Assembly (NCBI RefSeq): GCF_051967575.1
Contig: NZ_JBQCJW010000001.1
Location: 124,001-188,000, forward strand
Direction: 5' to 3'
Source of the DNA: Solibacillus silvestris_B
GTDB taxonomy: Bacteria > Bacillota > Bacilli > Bacillales_A > Planococcaceae
Length of the DNA: 64,000 bases
In this document: piece by piece, positions 8,536-16,944 of the stretch
Position numbering within the stretch: the stretch's first letter is position 1
How the letters are laid out: each line of letters begins with the position of its first letter
Notes under the pieces: model-generated
The model's database searches: none
What the model was told of the DNA's origin: nothing
Seen by the model: the letters and a program-made list of their open reading frames with translations, nothing else
Position numbers and translations under genes: made by a program

Positions 8536-10059
8536 ATGAAAAAAGTAGGCATTGTTTTTTGGAGCTCGTTTACTTTAGTAATGCTAGCCGTTCTAGTTGG
8601 AGTACTTGCCCCAAAAACACTGGAAAAAGTAACCAATAACATTCAAGATTTACTTACTTACAATTTTGGCTGGTATTATTTATTAGTCGTTGCAATCATT
8701 ATTGCATTTTGTGTTTTTCTAATCTTAAGCCCTATTGGAGGCATTCGTCTTGGGAAGCCGAATGATCGTCCGGAATACAGTAATGCATCATGGTTTGCTA
8801 TGCTGTTTAGCGCGGGTATGGGGATTGGTTTAGTGTTTTGGGGTGCTGCAGAGCCATTGTCGCATTTCGCCATTAGTTCACCGCAAGCTCCTGAAGGTTC
8901 TCAACAAGCATTAAAAGATTCGTTTCGGTTTACATTTTTTCATTGGGGCATTTCCGCTTGGGCGATTTATGGGATTGTCGCATTAGCATTGGCCTACTCC
9001 AATTTCCGCAAAGGGGCTCCAGGCCTTATAAGCTCTACACTTTTCCCTCTTTTCGGCGATAAAACAAAAGGTCCCATCGGTCATATCATAGATACTATTG
9101 CGGTATTCGCCACTGTAATCGGAGTAGCTACAACACTTGGTCTAGGTGCACAGCAAATTAATGGTGGTCTCTCCTATTTATTTGATATTCCAATAAACTT
9201 TACTGTTCAATTAATCATTATAGTTATTGTTACCGTATTATTTATTATTTCAGCCTCAACCGGCTTAGATAAAGGCATACAATTATTAAGTAATTGGAAT
9301 CTCTATTTAGCTGCAGCCTTGTTATTATTAACTTTATTTATTGGTCCTACTGTTGCAATTATGAATGATTTCACATCAGGGCTAGGCAGCTATCTGCAAA
9401 ACTTCGTACAGATGAGCTTACGCATGGAACCAGGAGATGCGGGCAGTCGTGAATGGATTAACGGCTGGACGATTTTCTACTGGGCTTGGTGGATGTCCTG
9501 GTCGCCATTTGTCGGCATTTTCATTGCACGTATTTCAAAAGGGCGCACAATACGGGAATTTTTAATGGGAGTTATTTTAGCGCCAACACTTGTTAGTATT
9601 TTTTGGTTTGCTACGTTCGGAACAACTGCGATTGAAACGTATCTTATGAAAGATCAAAGCCTTGCTGATTTACCGACAGAGCAGCTATTGTTTGGTGTTT
9701 TTGATCAATTGCCATTAGGTTTTCTGTTATCAATTATCGCATTGCTGCTTGTTGCGATTTTCTTTATTACATCGGCAGATTCCGCTACATTCGTGCTTGG
9801 TATGCAAACAACATTCGGCTCGATGAATCCATCATTTAGAATTAAATTGATTTGGGGAATTTTACAGGCCGCCATTGCTGCGAGTCTGTTGTTCTCCGGT
9901 GGATTGACCGCACTGCAAAATGCCGCCATCATCGTCGCCTTCCCATTTTCAATGATTATCCTAATGATGATGCTGTCATTATATAAATTGTTAATGGCGG
10001 AGCGAAAAAAATTGGGTCTTTACATCCGACCGAAAAAACAGCCACCATCAAATCAATAA
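8536..10059 (+). CDS. BCCT family osmolyte transporter (betaine/choline/carnitine)
   Basis: A 507-residue membrane protein with about 12 spans, the usual size of OpuD/BetT-type transporters. It imports glycine betaine or a related trimethylammonium compound, driven by sodium or protons. The conserved block with many tryptophans (FYWAWWMSWSPFVGIFIARI) and the earlier GMGIGLVFWGAAEP motif, with its glycine stretch, are hallmarks. The start is the ATG at 8536, preceded by ATGGAGGT; an in-frame ATG at 8521 overlaps that ribosome site. It is likely made under osmotic stress, but no regulator is nearby. It is monocistronic and ends in a strong terminator. Confidence 0.93.
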   Translation: MKKVGIVFWSSFTLVMLAVLVGVLAPKTLEKVTNNIQDLLTYNFGWYYLLVVAIIIAFCVFLILSPIGGIRLGKPNDRPEYSNASWFAMLFSAGMGIGLVFWGAAEPLSHFAISSPQAPEGSQQALKDSFRFTFFHWGISAWAIYGIVALALAYSNFRKGAPGLISSTLFPLFGDKTKGPIGHIIDTIAVFATVIGVATTLGLGAQQINGGLSYLFDIPINFTVQLIIIVIVTVLFIISASTGLDKGIQLLSNWNLYLAAALLLLTLFIGPTVAIMNDFTSGLGSYLQNFVQMSLRMEPGDAGSREWINGWTIFYWAWWMSWSPFVGIFIARISKGRTIREFLMGVILAPTLVSIFWFATFGTTAIETYLMKDQSLADLPTEQLLFGVFDQLPLGFLLSIIALLLVAIFFITSADSATFVLGMQTTFGSMNPSFRIKLIWGILQAAIAASLLFSGGLTALQNAAIIVAFPFSMIILMMMLSLYKLLMAERKKLGLYIRPKKQPPSNQ

Positions 10060-10063
10060 AATT

Positions 10064-10102
10064 AAGGGTGCGCTAGATTTTTGCTTCTAGCACACCCTTT
10101 TT
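10064..10102 (+). terminator. Terminator after BCCT gene
   Basis: GGGTGCGCTAGA (10066-10077) pairs with TCTAGCACACCC (10086-10097), one mismatch, followed by TTTTT. It may also serve the convergent ctaG gene, though the T-run on that strand is poor. Confidence 0.85.
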
Positions 10103-10927
10103 CTATCCATTGACTTCACCAGCAGTATGTTTACGCGGTTTTGCTGATTTAAACCATTGCCAGCAAAAAATAATAATCAGCCCAACCTCAATCCAGTCCC
10201 CCGCATAATACATGACCATACTTCCCGTTTCTGCCTCTTGTTGCGAGACTCCTGTCGGCGGATTTGCATACATATACTTCGATAATATATCGTGGCATGC
10301 TATGGCGACGATTAAAACGACCGCCCGAAACCAGAAGGTATATTGATGATAAACAGGATCAAAATAGATGATGGAAATAGTAAATACATAGCCGGCAATG
10401 AAAAAATGCAAGTGGACGAACAAGGCAAATAAAGCATGTTCATGCATGAATGCATACAAATCCGTTGTATATAAAAGCCATAGTCCACCTACATTCAACA
10501 CAGCAGCTGTTATAGGATGGGAAATCAATTGAGCCACCCGACTTTTTAATAATGCCGTCATCTGACGCGCTAACGATGTGTTCACTGTTCTAAGCAATAA
10601 TGACATCGGTGCAGCAATTGCCATAAAAACCGGCGCCACCATACTTAACAGTAAGTGGCTCACCATATGCGCCGTGAAGTTCGTATGGGCGCTATTTGCC
10701 AATGGTCCGACAACTGCAATGAATGCTGTTCCCATAGCAAGCGACCAACAAATTAGGCGGTAAACCGGCCATTTTTTATACTGCTTATTTGTCATCAAAA
10801 CAGCAGCTGTATATGCTAGAAACAATAAAATGAAACTTATACCCAATAACATTTGAAGGTTTATCCCCGTTGCCGATTGACTCATTGCACCATGTCCATG
10901 ATTATGCAGCAAATAGAAGTTATTCAT
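10103..10927 (-). CDS. ctaG: Cytochrome c oxidase assembly protein CtaG
   Basis: A 274-residue membrane protein of the caa3-type CtaG family with about seven spans. In Bacillus CtaG is needed for active caa3 cytochrome c oxidase, probably through delivery of copper to its centre. Histidines in conserved positions are visible: HMVSHLLLSMVAP near residue 85 and HLHFFIAGY near 172, plus an unusual His-rich N-terminus (LLHNHGHGAMSQ) that could bind copper. It overlaps the upstream DUF2243 gene by four bases, so the two are co-translated. The cta structural genes are not in the window. Confidence 0.92.
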   Translation of the reverse strand: MNNFYLLHNHGHGAMSQSATGINLQMLLGISFILLFLAYTAAVLMTNKQYKKWPVYRLICWSLAMGTAFIAVVGPLANSAHTNFTAHMVSHLLLSMVAPVFMAIAAPMSLLLRTVNTSLARQMTALLKSRVAQLISHPITAAVLNVGGLWLLYTTDLYAFMHEHALFALFVHLHFFIAGYVFTISIIYFDPVYHQYTFWFRAVVLIVAIACHDILSKYMYANPPTGVSQQEAETGSMVMYYAGDWIEVGLIIIFCWQWFKSAKPRKHTAGEVNG

Positions 10928-11400
10928 TTGGGAGAGTCTCTTTTAACGGGATTATCATTTTTCACGCGGTAAATGAGATAAAGACCGATAAATAAAATTA
11001 TGAGTGCCGACATATTCCACACAATATCGTAAATAACGACATTTTCCACATACCTAATTTGATGTATGCGCATCCATTTATGCTGAATAATGCCATCATA
11101 TAATTGAAACATTCCTATGCCCAGCAACACCCCACCTATCCACCGCCGTAGCAGCAAACTATTTTTCCTGCGCAAATCCGCAAATAAAAATAAGCCCGCT
11201 ATTGTAGCAAACCAGCTAAACGCATGAAAAAGTCCATCCGAAATCAGTCCAATATCTGTTGTTGATTTATCATAAAAATGATGCCATCTTAAAAGCTGAT
11301 GAAAAACCGCTTCGTCAACAAAAGCAATGAGCCCGATCCCGAACAAAAATCCAGACCATACATTGCGATGCCTTGTATTTTTATTATTATTTTGTTTCAA
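10924..11400 (-). CDS. DUF2243 membrane protein
   Basis: A 158-residue protein with four predicted membrane spans, matching DUF2243 by its pattern (GFGIGLIAFVDEAVFHQLL-like region and DGIIQHKWMRIHQIRY). Conserved His and Asp residues in or near the membrane suggest metal or heme handling, but the function of the family is not known. It lies directly upstream of ctaG with overlapping stop and start codons. This pairing with CtaG recurs in other bacteria as far as I recall, so a role in cytochrome oxidase assembly is a fair guess. Confidence 0.8.
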   Translation of the reverse strand: MKQNNNKNTRHRNVWSGFLFGIGLIAFVDEAVFHQLLRWHHFYDKSTTDIGLISDGLFHAFSWFATIAGLFLFADLRRKNSLLLRRWIGGVLLGIGMFQLYDGIIQHKWMRIHQIRYVENVVIYDIVWNMSALIILFIGLYLIYRVKNDNPVKRDSPK

Positions 11401-11868
11401 TTCTCCCTGATGCCCCTTTGCTGTGAATTTGCATTTAATATCGCCAATTTATTTACAGCATATTCTATTTGGAAAATACCCATTTCTTCATGGCGGATAA
11501 ACTTATTCAGCTTCACTTTTTGAGCAAATGCCATTCCATCCTCTTAGTATTGGGCTGATTTGCATTGGCAGCTGAAAATATCGCTTCTTTAACTCGGCTG
11601 AATTTTATAAATGGCGTGATATGATATAATATAAGAAATAATAATGGATGGAAATAGTAAGCACTTAAAGAGAGTTGCATGGAACGGAATTTTAATAGCT
11701 TTTTGGACGGAGCTGTTCAATAGAGAGTTTTGTTGTTATAGTAGCTGAAAAAGCACAGAGCGGAAAGTCTATTTTTAAACATTAAAAGCATTCAAACACA
11801 CTTTCTACTATGGCCCCTACTATAAAAGCACTGGTAAAGTAAAAGAATCTTGAAACTTGGTGAATATG
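11401..11868 (+). other. Long leader/intergenic region with a candidate extended -10 promoter
   Basis: About 470 bases without a supported gene between the divergent DUF2243 and HXXEE genes. A near-perfect extended -10 element, TGATATAAT, lies at 11622-11630 pointing right; no good -35 is seen. A transcript from it would have a leader of about 220 bases before the HXXEE gene. The leader contains AGTAAGCACTTAAAGAGAG, which resembles the start of a T-box leader, but no T-box (AGGTGG..) or terminator follows. Confidence 0.4.
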
Positions 11869-12393
11869 ATGCAAAGCAAAAATACTGCAAGTGATTATAC
11901 GAATAGCTCTAAAACTGGATATTATGCCGTTTTTTTCTGTTTGGCAATAACATTACATAACTTGGAAGAGGCTCTATGGTTACCTCAGTGGTCGCTGTTG
12001 GATCATTCTTTGCAACAAGCTGTGGCGCCAGATGAATTTCATTTTGCGGTTATTGTCATTACTGCCCTTGCCTATTTAACTTCATTTTTATTTCTTAATT
12101 TTCCTGAAATGAAAATAGTTAAATGGGCATTCGCAGGGTTTTTAGGCTCCATGATATTCAATGCCTTCTTCCCGCATCTTGTTTCAAGCATTTTCATGAA
12201 GGCATATGCTCCTGGCCTTATTACCGGCGTATTACTAAATATACCTATCAATTCGTTCATTCTTTATACACTCTGTAAGCAACGTTTCTTAAATTTCAAA
12301 GCAATCATCCTGTCAACGATTATAGTTGGATTAATTCTGTTATTTTTAATCCCTGTTTTATTTAAAATGGGAGGCATTTTAATAGCTTTCTAA
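11869..12393 (+). CDS. HXXEE domain membrane protein
   Basis: A 174-residue protein with about five hydrophobic segments. The family motif HNLEE (His-x-x-Glu-Glu) sits in the first membrane segment, near residue 27, in the context ITLHNLEEALWLP. The HXXEE family has no proven function; the buried acidic and histidine residues hint at metal binding or an intramembrane enzyme. Start choice is uncertain: ATG at 11869 or 11866, or GTG 11860, with only a weak GGTG nearby. It is monocistronic. Confidence 0.7.
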   Translation: MQSKNTASDYTNSSKTGYYAVFFCLAITLHNLEEALWLPQWSLLDHSLQQAVAPDEFHFAVIVITALAYLTSFLFLNFPEMKIVKWAFAGFLGSMIFNAFFPHLVSSIFMKAYAPGLITGVLLNIPINSFILYTLCKQRFLNFKAIILSTIIVGLILLFLIPVLFKMGGILIAF

Positions 12394-12441
12394 ATTTAAT
12401 AGCTATAGAAAATTCGGGAGCGCAAATTTAGTTCAATTTAA

Positions 12442-12654
12442 TTGGTATTTTTAATTGTGTTTAATTCCCATCCATTAGATGTCGCCTGCTATTTGGAAAT
12501 AGTTGCAATCCAGGCATTTTGTTATAACAAATTGGGAAATCGTGAACTTGCGGTGGAAGAAATTATAGCGGTTAATCAAAAAATAAAGAAATTTCCACCT
12601 TCGACCTTTAAAAATTCAATTGCATGTATTTATAATGAAATATTAATGATTTAA
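12442..12654 (+). other. Doubtful small frame or gene remnant
   Basis: An open frame of about 70 codons. The middle part (ACYLEIVAIQAFCYNKLGNR) has the helical look of a tetratricopeptide-type repeat, so it may be a remnant of a larger helical-repeat protein. There is no ribosome binding site and no clear start. I do not assign a function. It lies between the HXXEE and GNAT genes and may simply be non-coding. Confidence 0.22.
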
Positions 12655-12691
12655 AAACTTTTTAATAAATACCTATTAGAGGAGCGGTTTT

Positions 12692-13186
12692 ATGCTTATA
12701 AGACAAGCAAGCGGAATTGACGCGGAGAAAATTATTTCTGTTATGAAGAATGCTGAGGAATCAGGATATATGCTATATGCACCCGGTGAAAGGCAAATTG
12801 AATCTACAGCTTTAAGCAAACTCATAAATACGTTAAATAATGCGCCAAAATCAGGTTTCTTTGTCGCACAGCAAAATGACGAAATTTTAGCATATCTCAT
12901 AGTAAAAGCAGAAAATCTATCTCGTACCTCTCACCGTGCCGTCATTGTCGTTGGAGTACATAGCAATAGCCGCGGAAAAGGTGTAGGCACACAATTATTT
13001 GAATATATTATTAAGTGGGCGAAACAAGCAGAAATCCATCGATTGGAGTTAACGGTTATTGAATCAAATGAACAAGCGGTAAAACTTTATAAAAAAATGG
13101 GTTTTGAAATTGAAGGGATAAAAAAAGATTCGCTGCTAATAGACGGGCAATATGTAAACGAACTATATATGTCCAAATTGCTGTAA
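12692..13186 (+). CDS. GNAT family N-acetyltransferase
   Basis: A 164-residue acetyltransferase of the GNAT fold, normal length. The acetyl-CoA binding motif A is visible as VGVHSNSRGKGVGTQLFEY (the R/Q-x-x-G-x-G/A loop) around residues 88-106. The C-terminal part NEQAVKLYKKMGFEIEG is the usual motif B. It transfers an acetyl group from acetyl-CoA to an amine on an unknown small molecule or protein. The ATG is preceded by TAGAGGAGCGG. It is monocistronic with its own terminator. Confidence 0.88.
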   Translation: MLIRQASGIDAEKIISVMKNAEESGYMLYAPGERQIESTALSKLINTLNNAPKSGFFVAQQNDEILAYLIVKAENLSRTSHRAVIVVGVHSNSRGKGVGTQLFEYIIKWAKQAEIHRLELTVIESNEQAVKLYKKMGFEIEGIKKDSLLIDGQYVNELYMSKLL

Positions 13187-13214
13187 CTTCCAAAGCAACT
13201 CAAAATTCAATTAT

Positions 13215-13267
13215 AAGAGTCTACTTAAAGGTTGTGAAACAATAATCTTTGAAGCAGACTCTTTTTT
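13215..13267 (+). terminator. Terminator after GNAT gene
   Basis: AAGAGTCT-a-CTT (from 13215) pairs with AAG-c-AGACTCTT (to 13264) across one mismatch, followed by a run of T. Confidence 0.8.
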
Positions 13268-13364
13268 GATTTCTTGATTTACTTGCAGATTTTCTCCAAT
13301 ATAGCTGCGGAAGATTCCAACTCTCTAAATTTATAAATGCTATTTCCTCATTTACATAGCTCTT

Positions 13365-14303
13365 TCAATCTAGCTCCCGCACTTTAATCGGTACGAGCGA
13401 CATTTCTAAACGATCTCTGTATTCTTCGTATTGAATAGGCAACTTTAAATGGCTTCCCATTGTTTCAGGCGTTTCATCATGGGCAAATCCTGGCGGGTCT
13501 GTCGCAATTTCGAATAATATATCGCCGGCTTCACGGAAATAAATCGCATTAAAATAGTTGCGATTTTTAATATCGGTCACATGCTGTCCTTTATCCATCG
13601 CATAGCGCTGCCAAGCTTTATGATCCTCGTCATCAATTGCACGCCATGCAATATGGTGAACGGTGCCTACCCCCATAGTCCCTCGATTACCCGGCATCAT
13701 TTTGACATCAATAATATTCCCTATAGAAGCAGTTGCTTGTAAACGGATCAACTCCCCTTCATGTCCCACCGTTTCCAGACCCATTACCTCAACTAATGTT
13801 TTCACTGTTTCTTCTGGATTTGAAGAATACAGCACTGCACCTCCAAAACCTTTAATGGCAACATCTGCAGTGATATCACCGAATGTCCAGCGATTTTTCG
13901 TCCCCCCCTCACGTTCCACAATTTCAAGCTGCAAACCATGTGGATCATCGAATTGTAAATATATTTCACCGAAGCGGGTATTTTCTGTATATGAAATGTC
14001 AAACTTCGCCAAACGTTTCTTCCAAAAATTCATTGCTCCGACTGGGACGGCGTATGTTGTGACTCCTACTTGCCCATCGCCAACCCTTCCTTTATATGCA
14101 GCAGGCCATGGGAAGAACGTAATAATTGTCCCTGGCTCACCACCTTCATTGCCGAAATATAAATGATATGTTTCAGGATCATCAAAATTGACCGTTTTTT
14201 TTACGATCCTCAAACCGAGTACCCCTGCATAAAAATCGACGTTCTCTTGAGGATGACCAACAATTGCTGTTATATGATGGATTCCTGTTGTATGCTTTTT
14301 CAT
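13365..14303 (-). CDS. mhqO: Ring-cleaving dioxygenase, MhqO-like (glyoxalase fold)
   Basis: A 312-residue protein with two vicinal-oxygen-chelate domains, the same length as Bacillus MhqO. Likely Fe(II) ligands are the first His of HHITAIVGH near residue 9, a His in VGTVHHIAWRA near residue 220 and a Glu in ILFEIATDPPGF. Family members open hydroquinone or catechol rings, or remove quinone conjugates, in the cytoplasm. It starts with ATG behind GGAGGAAGAAAAA. It lies downstream of an FMN reductase gene and a YceI gene that carry MhqR-type palindromes, so it likely belongs to the same stress response, although its own upstream repeat (14331-14364) is different. Confidence 0.9.
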   Translation of the reverse strand: MKKHTTGIHHITAIVGHPQENVDFYAGVLGLRIVKKTVNFDDPETYHLYFGNEGGEPGTIITFFPWPAAYKGRVGDGQVGVTTYAVPVGAMNFWKKRLAKFDISYTENTRFGEIYLQFDDPHGLQLEIVEREGGTKNRWTFGDITADVAIKGFGGAVLYSSNPEETVKTLVEVMGLETVGHEGELIRLQATASIGNIIDVKMMPGNRGTMGVGTVHHIAWRAIDDEDHKAWQRYAMDKGQHVTDIKNRNYFNAIYFREAGDILFEIATDPPGFAHDETPETMGSHLKLPIQYEEYRDRLEMSLVPIKVRELD

Positions 14304-14330
14304 TTTTTCTTCCTCCGTTACTAAAAAATT

Positions 14331-14364
14331 GAACGCAGTATTTCAATCCAAAAATACTCTGTTC
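14331..14364. promoter_or_regulatory. 13-bp inverted repeat upstream of mhqO
   Basis: GAACGCAGTATTT and AAATACTCTGTTC form an inverted repeat (11 of 13 positions) around an 8-base spacer, 28 bases upstream of the mhqO start. It could be an operator. It does not match the MhqR-type TATCTC...GAGATA pattern seen at the neighbouring genes, and there is no T-run to make it a terminator. Confidence 0.5.
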
Positions 14365-14382
14365 ATTTTTTTATATAAAGCG

Positions 14383-14413
14383 AATCTAGCATGCGCAAAG
14401 CACATGCTAGATT
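14383..14413 (-). terminator. Hairpin after the FMN reductase gene
   Basis: A perfect 11-bp stem (14383-14393 with 14403-14413) and 9-base loop lies 12 bases past the reductase stop codon. The following minus-strand bases are CGCTTTATAT, so the T-run is weak, and read-through into mhqO is possible. Confidence 0.55.
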
Positions 14414-14425
14414 GTTTATTTCCAA

Positions 14426-15019
14426 TTAGCGGATTGTTTTTAACGCTGTTGACCAAGGAATGACTTGATCCAACATTTGATTCACTGAATCTGCTTGCAC
14501 TTCTTTCGGTTTGAATGATGTGCCGTTTTCAAAATCGGTGAATAATGATAATGCTGGGTGTACCCGTACATCCGCTACTAGTAATTCACCTAAAATACCA
14601 CGCAAATGTTCAGCAGCACGTGCGCCTCCTACAGAACCGTAAGATACAATTCCGGCCGCTTTATTGTTCCACTCGTCACGCAAGTAATCTAACGCATTTT
14701 TAAGCGCTCCAGTAATGGAATGATTATATTCTTGAACGATGAATACAAATCCATCCTGCTTAGCGATCGCTTCAGACCAAGCTGCAGCACCCGATGCATC
14801 GCCGCCTGCTTCGCCTAATAATGGTAATTTATAATCTGCAATATCAATAATTGTATAGTTTGCATCCCCGCGTTTGTCTGCAATTTCCTTCACCCATGCA
14901 CCAACCTGCGGGCTTACACGTCCTTCACGAGTTGATCCTAAAATAATGCCAATGTTTAATTTTTCCATTGTTGTATCCTCCATTTTCTTATTTCCAAATA
15001 ATTTGCTGATGAATCCCAT
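14426..15019 (-). CDS. NADPH-dependent FMN reductase (azoreductase/quinone reductase family)
   Basis: A flavodoxin-like NADPH-dependent FMN reductase of about 197 residues. The FMN phosphate loop GSTREGRVSP and the family block YNHSITGALKNALDY are plain. Members reduce quinones, azo dyes, chromate or free flavin with NADPH. Two starts are possible: ATG 15019 (behind GAGGAGCGAGACGAA; adds the peptide MGFISKLFGNKK) and ATG 14969 (behind GGAGG). I chose 15019, since the N-terminal extension looks natural, but both could be used. A perfect MhqR-type palindrome at 15037-15058 covers the region just upstream, so it is probably derepressed by quinones and other electrophiles. Confidence 0.88.
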   Translation of the reverse strand: MGFISKLFGNKKMEDTTMEKLNIGIILGSTREGRVSPQVGAWVKEIADKRGDANYTIIDIADYKLPLLGEAGGDASGAAAWSEAIAKQDGFVFIVQEYNHSITGALKNALDYLRDEWNNKAAGIVSYGSVGGARAAEHLRGILGELLVADVRVHPALSLFTDFENGTSFKPKEVQADSVNQMLDQVIPWSTALKTIR

Positions 15020-15036
15020 TTCGTCTCGCTCCTCAA

Positions 15037-15058
15037 AATATCTCGTTTTCGAGATATT
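15037..15058. promoter_or_regulatory. MhqR-type operator at the FMN reductase gene
   Basis: Perfect inverted repeat AATATCTCG-tttt-CGAGATATT, 17 bases upstream of the start codon at 15019. It matches what I recall of the B. subtilis MhqR site (tATCTcgaAtTCgAGATa), bound by a MarR-type repressor released by quinones. No MarR gene is in the window, so the regulator must be encoded elsewhere. Confidence 0.75.
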
Positions 15059-15198
15059 AACTAGAATTTTGGCACCGTCCAAATTGAATGATTTTGGAAT
15101 GCATCATCAATTATCGAAGCTTTAGCCTAATATTCTACTTTTGCACTGTTTTGTTTATGATCAGTAACGCTAATAAGTATTCCCTTATTAATGAATAA

Positions 15199-15726
15199 TT
15201 ATGCAGCAGGGTTTAATTCAAGCTCCACTTTAATTTTGATGTCCTTACCTACTAGCACGCCACCCGTTTCCAACGCGGCATTCCATGTTAAGCCAAATTC
15301 TTCACGATTGATTTTTGTTTCTGCCTCAAAACCATAAACTTCAACGCCCCATGGGTTTATTCCTTTCCCGCCGAATTCAACATCGAAAGTCACTTGTTTT
15401 GTTACGTCCTTAATTGTTAAATTTCCTGTTACCTTGTAGTCATCGCCGTCTTTTGCAATGTTCGCAGAAGCAAATGTGATTTTCGAAAACTCATCTGTAT
15501 TAAAAAAGTCCGCTGATTTCAAATGATTATCGCGATCATTGTTGTTCGTATGAATACTTGCTACATCGAGCTCAAAATTTATTGTTGCTGTTGTTAAGTC
15601 TGTTAAATCCGCCGCTTCCACTTCTGCCGTATAGCTATAGAATTGCCCCTTTACTTTTGAAACCATCATGTGTTTTACTTCAAATCCGATTGTTGAGTGT
15701 GTTTGATCGACTGTCCATTTCGTCAT
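15199..15726 (-). CDS. YceI family protein
   Basis: A 175-residue YceI-like lipocalin-fold protein without signal peptide, so cytoplasmic here. The opening WTVDQTHSTIGFEVKHMMVSK and the closing GVLVGKDIKIKVELEL are typical. Family structures hold an isoprenoid quinone or similar hydrophobic molecule in the barrel; the physiological role is not settled. It starts with ATG behind GGAGATTTTAAA. Two MhqR-type palindromes lie upstream (15747-15763 and 15794-15811). Being co-regulated with a quinone reductase and a ring-cleaving dioxygenase fits a role in binding or sensing quinones. Confidence 0.9.
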   Translation of the reverse strand: MTKWTVDQTHSTIGFEVKHMMVSKVKGQFYSYTAEVEAADLTDLTTATINFELDVASIHTNNNDRDNHLKSADFFNTDEFSKITFASANIAKDGDDYKVTGNLTIKDVTKQVTFDVEFGGKGINPWGVEVYGFEAETKINREEFGLTWNAALETGGVLVGKDIKIKVELELNPAA

Positions 15727-15746
15727 TTTAAAATCTCCTCCATTTT

Positions 15747-15763
15747 ATCTCGATTTCAAGATA
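15747..15763. promoter_or_regulatory. MhqR-type operator, proximal copy at yceI
   Basis: TATCTCGATTTCAAGATA-like imperfect palindrome (one mismatch between arms) 21 bases upstream of the yceI start. Same core as the operator at the FMN reductase gene. Confidence 0.65.
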
Positions 15764-15793
15764 TAAAACAAAAAATAAAACTTCGAATTTAAA

Positions 15794-15811
15794 TATCTCG
15801 AACTTGAGATA
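15794..15811. promoter_or_regulatory. MhqR-type operator, distal copy at yceI
   Basis: TATCTC-gaactt-GAGATA, perfect 6-bp arms, 47 bases upstream from the proximal copy measured start to start. Two sites about 4.5 helical turns apart suggest cooperative binding. Confidence 0.7.
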
Positions 15812-15855
15812 AATATAACAAAAAAAATAATACGCGTCAAGTATTATTTTAAATT

Positions 15856-16068
15856 TTAAAAGAACATTTTGTACATGCTGTATCCGAGCATAAAAATTAT
15901 TAAAAATAGAATTATTCCGCCAATTTCCTTCAAACTCATGCCAGATGTGTTTGGCATACTACTTTGCACACGATTCATTTGATCATTCAAATTGCCTGCA
16001 GGATTATTTATTTGCTCTTTCTTATACAGATCCCTTCGTATTTCCTCTGGCTTTTTTTTATTTGACAT
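15856..16068 (-). CDS. Small single-span membrane protein
   Basis: A 70-residue protein that I do not recognise. The first 45 residues are polar and highly charged (MSNKKKPEEIRRDLYKKEQ) and the end is one membrane segment (IGGIILFLIIFMLGYSMYKMFF). The start ATG at 16068 is behind GATGAGGGA; a longer reading from 16110 is less likely. It is a lone gene between yceI and a P-loop kinase gene. Confidence 0.6.
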   Translation of the reverse strand: MSNKKKPEEIRRDLYKKEQINNPAGNLNDQMNRVQSSMPNTSGMSLKEIGGIILFLIIFMLGYSMYKMFF

Positions 16069-16200
16069 TCCCTCATCCCTCACCCTTTCACAAAAATTCC
16101 CGCTGTACATAAAACTTATGGTTACCGTTTTACGGTATGTATCAATATGTCTCCTAATGACAGCTGTTAACGCAAAAGCCGTTTCAAATATTGTTTTTCG

Positions 16201-16725
16201 TCAACTATTTATATAATCGATTACCTCATATATATACGTATGTAGGGGATAATTTGTATTGACAGTAAGGCATTTCGTTTCAGCCGGTTTCTTGCTGTTT
16301 TTTAGCGTAGTCTGAAAAATTTCTTCACTTTGAACTTCGGAAATTTGGCTAATTTTTCTTTCTCTATTTTTTAAACGGTTATTTATCTCCGCCAAATCCG
16401 ATAAATAACATTCAATATACTTGTAATTCACACTGTATTTCCGGGAAACTTCCATGCCCTTTTCCACCATTTCATCGTACAGGCAAGGGCTGTCAAGAAT
16501 AACGCTTCTGCCCTGTGACAAATAAAAGCCGACTAAAGAAAAATCGATATCATATGATATTTTGCCTGCCAGCTTTCCATCGATGCCGGTTTCTGCCACC
16601 GAATTTAATAACGCTGACTTTACAATATCATGATCAATAACGATACAGTCGGTTCGCCTTGCGATTTCCAGCGCCAATGTGGATTTACCTGAACCAGGGA
16701 ATCCGGACATTTGAACAAAAAACAT
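16201..16725 (-). CDS. AAA/P-loop kinase-like protein
   Basis: A 174-residue P-loop protein. The Walker A loop GFPGSGKST is at residues 8-16, followed by an Asp-His pair (VIDHDIVKSALL) at the place where zeta-toxin-like and nucleotide kinases bind substrate. A lid-like basic stretch (RLKNRERKISQ) is near residue 118. It is likely a small-molecule or nucleotide kinase (AAA_33-like). No antitoxin-like partner lies next to it, so a toxin role is not supported. Start is ATG behind AGAGGGAATGAGAAGCA. Confidence 0.75.
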   Translation of the reverse strand: MFFVQMSGFPGSGKSTLALEIARRTDCIVIDHDIVKSALLNSVAETGIDGKLAGKISYDIDFSLVGFYLSQGRSVILDSPCLYDEMVEKGMEVSRKYSVNYKYIECYLSDLAEINNRLKNRERKISQISEVQSEEIFQTTLKNSKKPAETKCLTVNTNYPLHTYIYEVIDYINS

Positions 16726-16944
16726 TGCTTCTCATTCCCTCTCTTTAAATTTATACTATTACTATAACAAAGTATCTGAATTTTTGAAAACCAGCGCTTA
16801 ATATTTTCAAACTTTTGCCGAAGCTTATAACCAAACAAAGAAACTGCAGCCCGATTACATTCAGGTTTAATTTACTCCATTTTAGAGGAGCTATTTTGAA
16901 AATTTTTTAGCGTAAATTGCATTGCGATCATTGGAGATTTTTTC

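Noticed and set aside
16201..16725. Zeta-type toxin
   Set aside because: The P-loop and following Asp fit, but there is no antitoxin-like gene next to it, so a general kinase is more likely.
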